Below, one piece after another: positions 1-6,956 of a stretch of 7,056 nt of DNA. Source of the DNA: DATCSE01 sp036568605 (GTDB taxonomy: Bacteria > Pseudomonadota > Gammaproteobacteria > Burkholderiales > Burkholderiaceae_C); assembly GCA_036568605.1 (NCBI GenBank), contig DATCSE010000146.1, positions 1 through 7,056 on the forward strand, written 5' to 3'. Each line of letters begins with the position of its first letter. Positions within the stretch are counted from its first letter, which is position 1. The translations under genes were made by a program, and so were the position numbers. The notes beneath the pieces were generated by a model. That model worked only from the letters and a program-made list of their open reading frames with translations. It was not told the DNA's origin and made no database searches.

Positions 1-1
1 C

Positions 2-1636
2 GAGAGCGCCGAGGCGAGCGGCCCGTCGGTTCCCGGTGTCGCCACCCCTCCCCCCGAGGCCGCCAAGCGCAAGCCGCGCGGACGGACCGCGACGCTGTGG
101 TCCGAACTCGCGAGCGTGTTGACCACGGGCCACGACGGCGAACGCCGCAGCGGCTGGAAGATCGCGCTGGTCGCGGCACTGCTGGTCGCGGCCGCGGCCG
201 CGCTGTACCTGTGGGGCGCAGCCGAGCGCGAGCTGAAGGACGCGGTCGCGCGCGGCGAGTACGCGAAGGCGGCAGCGCTCGCGAACGAGCACCTCGAGCA
301 GCGCCCCGACGATGCCGAGCTGAAGGCCCTCGCGACCGAAGCCGCGCTGAAAGCCAACGTGCCGGCCTGGCTCGACAAGCTGCGCATGAACGATTTCGAG
401 GGCGCGAAAACCGTGCTGGGCCGCCTGTCGGAGCTCGGCGTGCGCAATCCCGATCTGCGCCCGCTGGTGGGCGAGCTGCAATGGCTGGGCGACCTCGAGC
501 GCCTGGTCGGCACGCGCGGCGGACCGGACGCGCCGATCCGCATCTACGTCGACGAGGACGGCATCGCCGCGCTGATCGCGCGCTGGAACGACAACACCGG
601 CGAGCACCAGCGCGCGCTGGCCCGGATCGCGTCGTACGTGCCGCAGTTCGCCGCGCCCTATGCCGAGGCGCTGACCCACCTGCGCAAGCTGCAGAGCGAC
701 GCCACGGTCTACCTGGCCGCCATCGATCGCCTGAAGACCGGCATCGCGGCGGAGCTGGACCGCGACAACCCGCAAGCGCTGGTCGCGCTGCTGAAGGACA
801 CCGCGGAGAAGTACCCCGGGCTCGGCGGGCTGGACGCGCTGCGCCAGGATCTGGCGCGCTACATCGAGATCAAGAAGGAGGCCCGCACCCGCAAGTCCGG
901 ACGGCTGTTCGCGCTGCTGGCCAACGCACGCTTCGCGACGCCGCCGTTCCAGGAAGCGTTCCGCACGATGGCCTCGGGCCGGCAGCTCCCCGGCGAGGCG
1001 CTGATCGGCCGGTACGCGGATGCCACGCAACCGTGGAAGAGCGGCAACGTCGCCGAATCGCTCGCCGCGCTGCAGAAGATCGACGCCGGCCCCTGGGCCG
1101 ACGCGATCGCCGGCGAGCTGGCGCGACGGCAGGCAGTCGCGACGCAGTTCGCGGCGTTGCAGGCAGCGCGCGGCGCAAGCGGCTACGCCGAGCAACTGCT
1201 GGCGTTCCGCGCGGCGCTGGCCGCCGACGAGGACGTCTACTTCGTGCGCGCCACCCAGGCGGACCTGGAGTCGCAACGCGACCCAGCCCTCGCGCGGGCG
1301 CAGGAAGCGATGAGCCGGGCACGCGCGTTGTGGCAGGACTACCGCAACAACGGCGCGATCGAAGCCGCCCAGCGCGTCGAGACCACCCTCTCGACGGCGT
1401 TCCAGAACCGCGCGCGCCTGCTCGCCGAAGCACGCCGCCAGGCCGGCCTGGCCACGCAGATCTACACGCAACTGGGGGTGGCGGCGCCGGCACCGTGGAG
1501 CACAATCCACGACGAAATCAGGGTGGAAGCCGAGCAGCAGCGCAACGCGCTGCTCGAGTTGCGCAATGTTCTCGCGCCGGAGTTGCTGAAGAGCAAGCTG
1601 GCATTGCTGGGAGAGGCGGGCGATGGCCCACGATAG
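2..1636 (+). CDS. Single-pass membrane protein with large helical, TPR-like periplasmic domain (5' end outside window)
   Basis: I do not recognise the family. The frame is open from the left edge and gives 544 residues before the TAG at 1634-1636. The first 38 codons (to position 115) have GC-rich third positions like the rest and encode a Pro/Ala/Lys/Arg-rich stretch typical of a linker. I therefore infer that the gene starts upstream. A GTG at 116 could start a 506-residue version, but no good ribosome binding site precedes it. One hydrophobic segment (about 161-214, Ala/Leu/Val-rich, ending YLW) is preceded by Arg/Lys, so the N-terminus should be cytoplasmic and the roughly 470 residues after it periplasmic. 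That part is almost all amphipathic helix, rich in Ala, Leu, Arg and Glu. Stretches such as AVARGEYAKAAALANEHLEQ resemble TPR units, and the last ~100 residues are coiled-coil-like. It overlaps the HlyD gene by 14 nt, so it probably acts with the exporter. The missing N-terminus could be a cytoplasmic signalling domain (for example FHA or kinase), but that is a guess from the nearby PP2C gene. Confidence 0.8.
   Translation, partial: ESAEASGPSVPGVATPPPEAAKRKPRGRTATLWSELASVLTTGHDGERRSGWKIALVAALLVAAAAALYLWGAAERELKDAVARGEYAKAAALANEHLEQRPDDAELKALATEAALKANVPAWLDKLRMNDFEGAKTVLGRLSELGVRNPDLRPLVGELQWLGDLERLVGTRGGPDAPIRIYVDEDGIAALIARWNDNTGEHQRALARIASYVPQFAAPYAEALTHLRKLQSDATVYLAAIDRLKTGIAAELDRDNPQALVALLKDTAEKYPGLGGLDALRQDLARYIEIKKEARTRKSGRLFALLANARFATPPFQEAFRTMASGRQLPGEALIGRYADATQPWKSGNVAESLAALQKIDAGPWADAIAGELARRQAVATQFAALQAARGASGYAEQLLAFRAALAADEDVYFVRATQADLESQRDPALARAQEAMSRARALWQDYRNNGAIEAAQRVETTLSTAFQNRARLLAEARRQAGLATQIYTQLGVAAPAPWSTIHDEIRVEAEQQRNALLELRNVLAPELLKSKLALLGEAGDGPR
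161..214 (+). other. Predicted transmembrane helix of the first gene product
   Basis: About 18 uncharged residues (IALVAALLVAAAAALYLW) lie between a basic flank (ERRSGWK) and an acidic/polar flank (GAAEREL). By the positive-inside rule the linker before it is cytoplasmic and the long helical part after it is periplasmic. If translation began at the GTG at 116, the same segment would be an N-terminal signal anchor, so the topology of the large domain would not change. Confidence 0.8.
1609..1616 (+). promoter_or_regulatory. Ribosome binding site for the HlyD gene
   Basis: The purine-rich GGGAGAGG lies 6 nt before the ATG at 1623, inside the 3' end of the preceding gene. It supports the ATG at 1623 as the start. 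With the 14-nt overlap, it suggests translational coupling between the two genes. Confidence 0.7.
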
Positions 1637-2996
1637 TCGCCTCAGACCCCTGACCGAAGCGCTCGGTGACCACAGCATCGAGGGCATCGCGATCCTGACC
1701 GCCGAACCCTGGCGCATCCTGCACGCGGTCATCTACACGATGATCGCGCTGGTCCTCGCCGGACTGGCCTGGTCGTTCATCGGCCGTGCCGACGTGATCG
1801 TCACGGCGCCCGGTGCGCTGCAGCCCGACTCCGAGCTCCGCCGCTTCTACGCGCCGGTCGACGGCGAGCTGGCCAACCTCTACGTGGCCGAAGGCCAGCC
1901 GGTGTCCAAGGGCGACGTGCTGGCCCGGCTCAATGCGCGCGGCGCGATCGAAGCGGCGACCAGCGCCCAGCAGGCGCAGCTGAAGCTCGACGATGCGGAG
2001 CGCGAGTGGCGCCAGTTCCCCGAGAAGAAGGCGCTGCTGGAGCGCAAGGCCGCGACGCTGCGGCAGGCGATGGACCTGGAAGAGCAGCAGCACGAGCGGC
2101 GCGTGGCGCTGGGCACCACGAAGCTGAGCGAAGCGCACCGGGCGCAGGTCGAGGAGGCGCGTGCGAACGTCGAGGAAGCGCGGCGCGCACGCGAGGCGGC
2201 GAAGGCCGAGTCCGACAAGTTCGAGCGCGTGTTCGCGACGCCCGGCGGCGGCGGCATCTCGCAGCTCCAGCTCGACGCCAAGCGCAATGCCCTGCTGGCC
2301 GCCGAGAACGCGCAGCGGGTGGCGCAATCGCGGCTGGGCGAGCTGAGCGCGCGGCAGGCCCAGGAGTTCACCACGGCCCAGGCCCAGGTCGAGTCCAGCG
2401 GCCAGGAGCTGAACAAGCTCCGGCTGCAGTACGAGGCCGCGACCAACGATCTCGCGACGCTCGAGGAGAAGCTGCGCCTGCAGCTGCAGACCGCGCGCCT
2501 GGCGGCCGACGCCGCGGCCCGCGTGCGCTTCGAGAACATCGACAAGGACAACTTCCTGCTGATCGTCGCGCCGGTCTCGGGCGTGGTCACCGACGTGACG
2601 TCCACGCAGCCCGGCGACAAGGTCCAGGCCAACACCCCGCTGGGCGGCATCGCGCCGCGCGGCGCCCGGCCCGTGGTGCGCATCGAGATTGCCGAGCAGG
2701 ACCGCGCCTTTCTGCGCGAAGGCCTGCCGGTCAAGCTCAAGTTCAGCGCGTTCGCGTACCAGCGCTACGGCCTGATCAACGGCACGCTGGACTACATCTC
2801 GCCGGCCACGAAGTCGGCGCCGCAGACCAAGCAGCCGGTCTACGAGGGTCGCGTGACGCTGGAGCGCGACCACTACCTCGTCGAGGACAAGAAGTACCCG
2901 CTGCGCTACGGCATGACCGCGACCGCGGAGGTCGTCGTGCGCGAGCGGCGGCTGATCGATCTCGCACTGGATCCGTTCCGCCAGATCGGCGGATGA
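1623..2996 (+). CDS. HlyD-family periplasmic adaptor (membrane fusion) protein
   Basis: This 457-residue protein is the adaptor that links an inner-membrane ABC exporter to an outer-membrane channel in type I-like secretion. A short cytoplasmic N-terminus (about 1-32) is followed by one membrane helix (about 33-53). The first half of the biotinyl/lipoyl-like domain follows (about 77-103, with APVDGEL and EGQPVSKGDVLARL). A long charged coiled-coil hairpin spans about 104-305, with a glycine-rich turn (PGGGG, 207-211). The second lipoyl half is at about 313-345 (APVSGVVTDV and PGDKVQ). A beta-barrel and membrane-proximal region ends the protein. Length and order match HlyD/LapC-type adaptors that partner C39-peptidase exporters. 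The start is supported by GGGAGAGG upstream, and the 14-nt overlap with the previous gene places it in the same transcript. The partner ABC protein is two genes downstream. No TolC-type gene is in the window. The family call is firm; the substrate is unknown. Confidence 0.95.
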   Translation: MAHDSRLRPLTEALGDHSIEGIAILTAEPWRILHAVIYTMIALVLAGLAWSFIGRADVIVTAPGALQPDSELRRFYAPVDGELANLYVAEGQPVSKGDVLARLNARGAIEAATSAQQAQLKLDDAEREWRQFPEKKALLERKAATLRQAMDLEEQQHERRVALGTTKLSEAHRAQVEEARANVEEARRAREAAKAESDKFERVFATPGGGGISQLQLDAKRNALLAAENAQRVAQSRLGELSARQAQEFTTAQAQVESSGQELNKLRLQYEAATNDLATLEEKLRLQLQTARLAADAAARVRFENIDKDNFLLIVAPVSGVVTDVTSTQPGDKVQANTPLGGIAPRGARPVVRIEIAEQDRAFLREGLPVKLKFSAFAYQRYGLINGTLDYISPATKSAPQTKQPVYEGRVTLERDHYLVEDKKYPLRYGMTATAEVVVRERRLIDLALDPFRQIGG

Positions 2997-3026
2997 GTCC
3001 CTCACTGCCATCACTGAGCACACCAC

Positions 3027-3034
3027 AAGAGGAG
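3027..3034 (+). promoter_or_regulatory. Ribosome binding site for the PPIase gene
   Basis: AAGAGGAG lies 8 nt before the ATG at 3043 and is the clearest Shine-Dalgarno sequence in the window. It fixes the start of the parvulin-like gene. The 46-nt gap it sits in (2997-3042) has no recognisable promoter or terminator. Confidence 0.8.
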
Positions 3035-3042
3035 CGCCCCAC

Positions 3043-3795
3043 ATGACCACCCTCGTCAAGATCGACGACGACGCGATCAGCGTCACCGAGTTCCTGCAGA
3101 CGCTGCGCCTGAACGGGCAGCTCCAGGGGCTGATCGAGCAGTTCGTGCGGGACCGCCTCGCGGTGCAGGCGGCGAAGAAGCTGGGCATCCGCGTCTCCGA
3201 CGAAGAAGTCCAGGAGCGTGCCGACCAGTTCCGCCGCGCGCGCGGCCTGCACCGGGCGACCGACACGAACAAGTACCTGGACGCGATCCATGTCACGCTG
3301 GACGAGTTCGAGGCCTTCCTCACCGACGGCCTGTACCAGGAAAAGATGCTGGCGCAAGTCTGCAGCGACGAAGCGGTGCAGACCCACTTCAAGCTCAACT
3401 CGCCGAAGTTCGACAGCATCGTGGTCAGCCACATCGTGCTCGACACCGACGGCAAGGCCAAGGAGATGATGTCGGTGCTCGCCGACGACCCGGACAGCTT
3501 CGACGAGATGGCCCGCGAACATTCGATCGCCGAGACCCGCGAGCAAGGCGGCCTGATCGGCAAGGTGCTGCGCGGCTCCCTGCGCACCGACATCGAAGCC
3601 AAGGTCTTCAACGCCGCGGTCGGCGAGCTGCTCGGACCGTTCGCCTCGGCGGACCGGACGACGTTCGAGATCTTCCGCGTCAACGAGAAGAACCCGGCCC
3701 GGCTCGACGACGAGACGACCGCCGAGGTGCGGCGGCTGCTGCGCGAGGAGTGGCTGCAGGCCCGGGCGCAGGAACACATCATCGAGGCCTGCTGA
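3043..3795 (+). CDS. SurA/PpiC-type parvulin peptidyl-prolyl isomerase, apparently cytoplasmic
   Basis: This 250-residue protein resembles the SurA/PpiC/PrsA group, which bind unfolded chains and isomerise X-Pro bonds. Residues 1-110 form a helical SurA-N-like chaperone region, with LIEQFVRDRLAVQAAKKLGI followed by RVSDEEVQ. The parvulin fold is at about 124-214. It has the conserved VSHIVL (His130), the FDEMAREHS helix, the GGLIGKV loop (169-175) and the FNAAVGELLGPF strand region (189-200). Two features are odd. The N-terminus (MTTLVKIDDDAIS) has no hydrophobic stretch, so no signal peptide is visible, whereas most SurA/PpiC relatives are periplasmic. The second conserved active-site histidine (GYHI in typical members) appears as Glu209 in TFEIFRV, so isomerase activity is doubtful. 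The gene lies 46 nt after HlyD and 15 nt before the exporter, so a role as a substrate-binding chaperone for export is plausible. The protein ends in a cysteine (IIEAC). Fold assignment is confident, enzymatic activity is not. Confidence 0.9.
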   Translation: MTTLVKIDDDAISVTEFLQTLRLNGQLQGLIEQFVRDRLAVQAAKKLGIRVSDEEVQERADQFRRARGLHRATDTNKYLDAIHVTLDEFEAFLTDGLYQEKMLAQVCSDEAVQTHFKLNSPKFDSIVVSHIVLDTDGKAKEMMSVLADDPDSFDEMAREHSIAETREQGGLIGKVLRGSLRTDIEAKVFNAAVGELLGPFASADRTTFEIFRVNEKNPARLDDETTAEVRRLLREEWLQARAQEHIIEAC

Positions 3796-3810
3796 GACTG
3801 CCGTTCGACC

Positions 3811-6800
3811 ATGCCCATGGATGCACAGCAGCTGCCGCCCTCGCACGCCGATTTCCTGGCGTCGGTGGACCTGTTCTCGGTGTTCACGCGCGAGGAGATC
3901 GAGCGCCTCTCCGCAGGCGCGCAATCGCGCTTCCTCGCGTTCGGCGACACCGTCTGCCGCGCCGGCGAGCCGGCCGACGGCGTGTTCGTCGTGAAGTCGG
4001 GCTCGATCCGCGTCTTCACCGAGGAGAGCGGCAAAGAGATCAGCATGGGCGTGCGCAAGGCCGGCGAGGTCTTTGCCGAGATCGTGATGCTGCGCGACTA
4101 CCGGCACGAGTCGTCGGCGCGCGCCTCGGCCAAGACCGAGCTGCTGTGCATCCCGCGCAACGTGGTCGCACCGGTCGTCGCGGGTAATCCGGCGGCGCGC
4201 GCGTTCGTCGCCGGCCGCGTCGCGATCGCCTCGGCGGGCGGGCTGATCAGCCAGCTGTTCGACCTGCGCGGCAAGGTCGACAAGAGCGAGCTCGACGGGT
4301 TCATCCGCAGCGTCGGCGTCAAGCAGGTCACCGCGGGCAAGGAGATCCTGAAGCAGGACTCGCGCGACGACCGCCGGCTCTACGTGGTGCGCCACGGCGA
4401 GGTGCGCGTCGTGCGCCACGAGGAAGGCACCGACTATCCGCTGGCCACGCTGCGCGAAGGCGACATCTTCGGCGAGAAGGCCTGCGTGATGCGCCAGGAG
4501 CAGCCCGCTTCGGTGGTCGCGAGCGCCGACACCGCGCTGCTGGTGATCCCCGAGAAGACCGCGCATTTCATCCTCGAGCGCAACCCCAAGGTGCGCGAGG
4601 CGCTGGCAGAGCGGGTGCGGCTGCTCGACCGCGAGCTGCAGCGCCAGAAGAAGGTCGCCGAGCGGCGCAAGCGGCCGGTGATGCTGGACCTGCAGTCCAA
4701 GGCGGAACTCGGCGAGAAGGTCATCCAGCGCTTTGCCTGGGTTCAGCAGGCCGAGGAGATGGACTGCGGCGCGGCCTGCCTCGCGATGATCTGCAAGCAC
4801 TACCGCATCCACAACATGACGCTGGGCAAGCTGCGCGAGCTCGCGAACGTCACGACGCAGGGTGCGACCTTGGAGAGCCTGGCGCGCACCGGCGAATCGC
4901 TGGGCTTCACGACCCGCGGCGTGCAGTGCACCTTCGACATGCTGCGCGGCTTCGACCTGCCGATGATCGTGCACTGGGAGGGCTACCACTACGTCGTCGT
5001 GTACGGCGTCTCGAACCGGCAGGTGTGGCTCGCGGACCCGGCCGTCGGCTTCAAGAAGCTGAGCATCGAGGAGTTCGAGCGCGGCTGGAGCGGCACCTGC
5101 CTGGTGTTCACGCCGGGCCAGGACATGGCGCAGGCGGCGGCGTCGCGCTCGCCCTGGGTGCGCTTCGCCCGCTACCTGGTCCCCCACCGGAAGATCCTCG
5201 CCCACCTGTTCATGGCGACGTTCGTGATCCAGATGCTGGGCATCATCCCGCCGGTGATCATCCAGAACATCCTGGACGGGGTGATCGTGCACCAGAACGT
5301 CAACCTGCTGCACCTGCTGATCGCCGGGCTGATCATCTCGAGCCTGTTCACGCAGCTGATGACCAGCGCGCGGGCGTTCCTCGCGAACTTCATGGTGCGC
5401 AAGCTCGACTTCGCGATGATGTCGCAGTTCATGAAGCACACGCTGTCGCTGCCGTACTCGTTCTTCGCGAAGCGCAAGACCGGCGACATCTTCGCGCGCT
5501 TCCAGGAGAACCAGACGATACGGGCCTTCCTGACCGAGTCCAGCGTCACGACCGTGCTGAACCTGCTGATGCTCTTCATCTACTTCACGGTCATGTTCCT
5601 CTACAACGTGAAGCTGACGCTGCTGCTGATCGCGTTCGTCATGCCCATCCTCGCGCTGACCGTGCTCGTGACGCCGAGGATCAAGGGCTACGCGCGCGAG
5701 TCGTTCAGCTCGGCCACCGACGCGAAGGCCTACCTGATGGAGGCGCTCGGCGGCGTCGAGACCGTCAAGGGCATGGGCATCGAGCGCCCGGTGCGGCTCA
5801 AGTGGGAGAAGAAGTACGCGAAGTCGCTGGGCGTGAGCTACCGCGCGCAGTCGTTCAGCATCCTGGTCGGCCTCGCGGGGCAGCTGTTCAACGCCGCGAC
5901 CACCATCGCGATCCTCTGGGCCGGCGCGAACCTCGTGCTGGCGCGCGAGCTGACGATAGGCCAGCTGATCGCGTTCAATTCGCTGATGGGCAGCGTGCTC
6001 GCGCCGCTGATGGGGCTGGTCGGGCTGTGGAGCCAGCTGAACGACGCGGCCGTCGCGATGGAGCGCCTGGGCGACGTGCTGGACCTCGAGCCCGAGCAGA
6101 AGCCGGAGGACCTGGCCTCGCGCGTGGTGCTGCCCGACCTGCAGGGCGACATCAAGTTCGACGGCGTCTACTTCCGCTACGGCGGCAACGAAACGCCTTA
6201 CGTGCTGGAGAACATCAGCCTGGACATCAAGCCCGGCGAGCTGATCGCGATCGTCGGCCGCAGCGGCTCGGGCAAGACGACGCTGGCCAAGATGCTGGTC
6301 GGCTTCTACCCGCCGACCGAGGGCAAGCTGACGGTGGACGGCTACGACATCGGCGTGATCGACAAGGAGTACTACCGCGCGCAGGTCGGCTACGTGATGC
6401 AGAGCAACCTGCTGTTCTCGGGCACCATCGCCGAGAACATCGCGAGCGGCGACGAAAGCCCGGACCGCCGCCGCATCGAGGAGGTCGCGCGCATGGCCGA
6501 CGTGCACCCGTTCATCAGCAAGATGCCGCTGGGCTACGAGCAGGTGGTGGGCGAGCGCGGCATGGGCCTGTCGGGCGGGCAGATCCAGCGCCTGTGCATC
6601 GCCCGCGCGCTGTACCACGATCCGCGCCTGCTCGTGTTCGACGAAGCAACCTCGGCGCTGGACACGCAGTCCGAGAGCAACATCATCGCGAACATGCAGG
6701 AGATCCTGAAAGGCCGCACCGCGGTGATCATCGCGCACCGGCTGAGCACCATCATGCGGGCCGACAAGATCCTCGTGCTCTACGAGGGCGCGATCGTCGA

Positions 6801-6879
6801 GCAGGGCAAGCACGAGGAGCTGGTGGCGCGCCGCGGCATGTACTACGAGCTGGTGCAGAAGCAGCTGAGCGCCGCGTGA
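3811..6879 (+). CDS. Peptidase-containing ABC exporter with two N-terminal CNB-like domains and C39 protease
   Basis: This 1022-residue protein is an inner-membrane exporter of the bacteriocin-processing (PCAT) type, about 300 residues longer than the usual 700-750 because of two extra N-terminal modules. CNB-like domain 1 is at about 18-135 and domain 2 at about 145-258. A basic, charged linker follows (260-306). The C39 peptidase (about 308-430) has Gln313, Cys319 (in MDCGAACLAM), His393 (in GYHYVVVYGV) and Asp409 (in LADP), so leader cleavage should be possible. Six membrane helices lie near 463-485, 499-520, 578-598, 602-623, 683-710 and 717-739. The nucleotide-binding domain has Walker A GRSGSGKTT (816-824), Q-loop Gln864, signature LSGGQ (920-924), Walker B LLVFDE (940-945), D-loop SALD and H-loop His976. 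It begins 15 nt after the PPIase gene. The ATG at 3811 has no clear Shine-Dalgarno, and an ATG at 3817 is an alternative. HlyB-type proteins lack the catalytic Cys, so this is a true protease-exporter. The peptide substrate is unknown. Confidence 0.96.
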   Translation: MPMDAQQLPPSHADFLASVDLFSVFTREEIERLSAGAQSRFLAFGDTVCRAGEPADGVFVVKSGSIRVFTEESGKEISMGVRKAGEVFAEIVMLRDYRHESSARASAKTELLCIPRNVVAPVVAGNPAARAFVAGRVAIASAGGLISQLFDLRGKVDKSELDGFIRSVGVKQVTAGKEILKQDSRDDRRLYVVRHGEVRVVRHEEGTDYPLATLREGDIFGEKACVMRQEQPASVVASADTALLVIPEKTAHFILERNPKVREALAERVRLLDRELQRQKKVAERRKRPVMLDLQSKAELGEKVIQRFAWVQQAEEMDCGAACLAMICKHYRIHNMTLGKLRELANVTTQGATLESLARTGESLGFTTRGVQCTFDMLRGFDLPMIVHWEGYHYVVVYGVSNRQVWLADPAVGFKKLSIEEFERGWSGTCLVFTPGQDMAQAAASRSPWVRFARYLVPHRKILAHLFMATFVIQMLGIIPPVIIQNILDGVIVHQNVNLLHLLIAGLIISSLFTQLMTSARAFLANFMVRKLDFAMMSQFMKHTLSLPYSFFAKRKTGDIFARFQENQTIRAFLTESSVTTVLNLLMLFIYFTVMFLYNVKLTLLLIAFVMPILALTVLVTPRIKGYARESFSSATDAKAYLMEALGGVETVKGMGIERPVRLKWEKKYAKSLGVSYRAQSFSILVGLAGQLFNAATTIAILWAGANLVLARELTIGQLIAFNSLMGSVLAPLMGLVGLWSQLNDAAVAMERLGDVLDLEPEQKPEDLASRVVLPDLQGDIKFDGVYFRYGGNETPYVLENISLDIKPGELIAIVGRSGSGKTTLAKMLVGFYPPTEGKLTVDGYDIGVIDKEYYRAQVGYVMQSNLLFSGTIAENIASGDESPDRRRIEEVARMADVHPFISKMPLGYEQVVGERGMGLSGGQIQRLCIARALYHDPRLLVFDEATSALDTQSESNIIANMQEILKGRTAVIIAHRLSTIMRADKILVLYEGAIVEQGKHEELVARRGMYYELVQKQLSAA
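3862..4215 (+). other. CNB-like domain 1 of the exporter
   Basis: Residues about 18-135 follow the cyclic-nucleotide-binding beta-barrel pattern. LASVDLFSVFTREEIERL is the entry helix, AGEPADGVFVVKSGSIRVF forms the first strands, and GEVFAEIVML stands where functional domains have G-x-FGE-x-x-L. The FGE glycine is Ala89. The phosphate-binding Arg position appears to be His99, with Arg98 next to it. Cyclic nucleotide binding is therefore doubtful. The module may instead sense something else or serve as a protein-protein contact. Confidence 0.8.
4243..4584 (+). other. CNB-like domain 2 of the exporter
   Basis: Residues about 145-258 repeat the same fold pattern: AGKEILKQDSRDDRRLYVVR, then GEVRVV, then REGDIFGEKACVM (215-227). 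Here the FGE motif (220-222) is intact, but the position expected to hold the phosphate-contacting Arg is Gln231 in EQPASVVAS. The domain is followed directly by the basic linker into the C39 protease, so it is placed to influence the protease or transport step. Confidence 0.8.
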
Positions 6880-6899
6880 GGCGGCGTCGGTCCGGAGCC

Positions 6900-6937
6900 C
6901 GGGCGGCGTTGTCGAACGCCCGCTGGTGCTTCGCACC
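6900..6937. terminator. Tandem hairpins between convergent genes, possible bidirectional terminator
   Basis: In the 77 nt between the two convergent stop codons (6880-6956) there are two neat inverted repeats. GGCGTT/AACGCC (6905-6910 and 6915-6920) encloses a GTCG loop, with an alternative CGGGCG/CGCCCG pairing (6900-6905 and 6917-6922). GGTGC/GCACC (6925-6929 and 6933-6937) encloses a TTC loop. No T-run follows on either strand, so this is not a classic intrinsic terminator. The position between tail-to-tail genes is what makes a termination or mRNA 3'-end role likely. Confidence 0.45.
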
Positions 6938-6956
6938 TGCGATCCCACAGAAGATC

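Noticed and set aside
97..1653. A 518-codon frame overlapping almost exactly the first gene on the same strand
   Set aside because: It is extremely rich in Arg, Gly and Ala, with no hydrophobic segment or domain. The frame at 2-1636 has GC-rich third positions, a clean membrane helix and coherent amphipathic helices.
2982..2996. The Gly-Gly at the very C-terminus of HlyD (RQIGG), considered as a C39 cleavage site
   Set aside because: Leader cleavage sites precede a mature peptide and nothing follows this one. The sequence is the normal end of an adaptor protein.
3002..3016. Two copies of TCACTG spaced 9 bp apart in the gap before the PPIase gene, considered as an operator
   Set aside because: Too short and neither palindromic nor next to a promoter-like sequence; likely chance in a 46-nt gap.
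2006..3046. A 346-codon plus-strand frame inside the HlyD gene
   Set aside because: Arg/Ala/Gly-rich frame-shift product without recognisable features, and fully covered by the well-supported HlyD frame.
1518..4058. An 846-codon open frame on the minus strand across HlyD and the PPIase gene
   Set aside because: It crosses three well-supported plus-strand genes, changes composition abruptly (Ser/Arg-rich, then Leu/Arg/Gln-rich) and shows no domain, so it is a shadow of the GC-biased codons opposite.
4732..6879. Naming the exporter HlyB or LapB, a classical type I transporter
   Set aside because: HlyB-type proteins have a C39-like domain that lacks the catalytic cysteine. Here Cys319, His393 and Asp409 are all present, so a protease-exporter is the better call and no gene symbol is justified.
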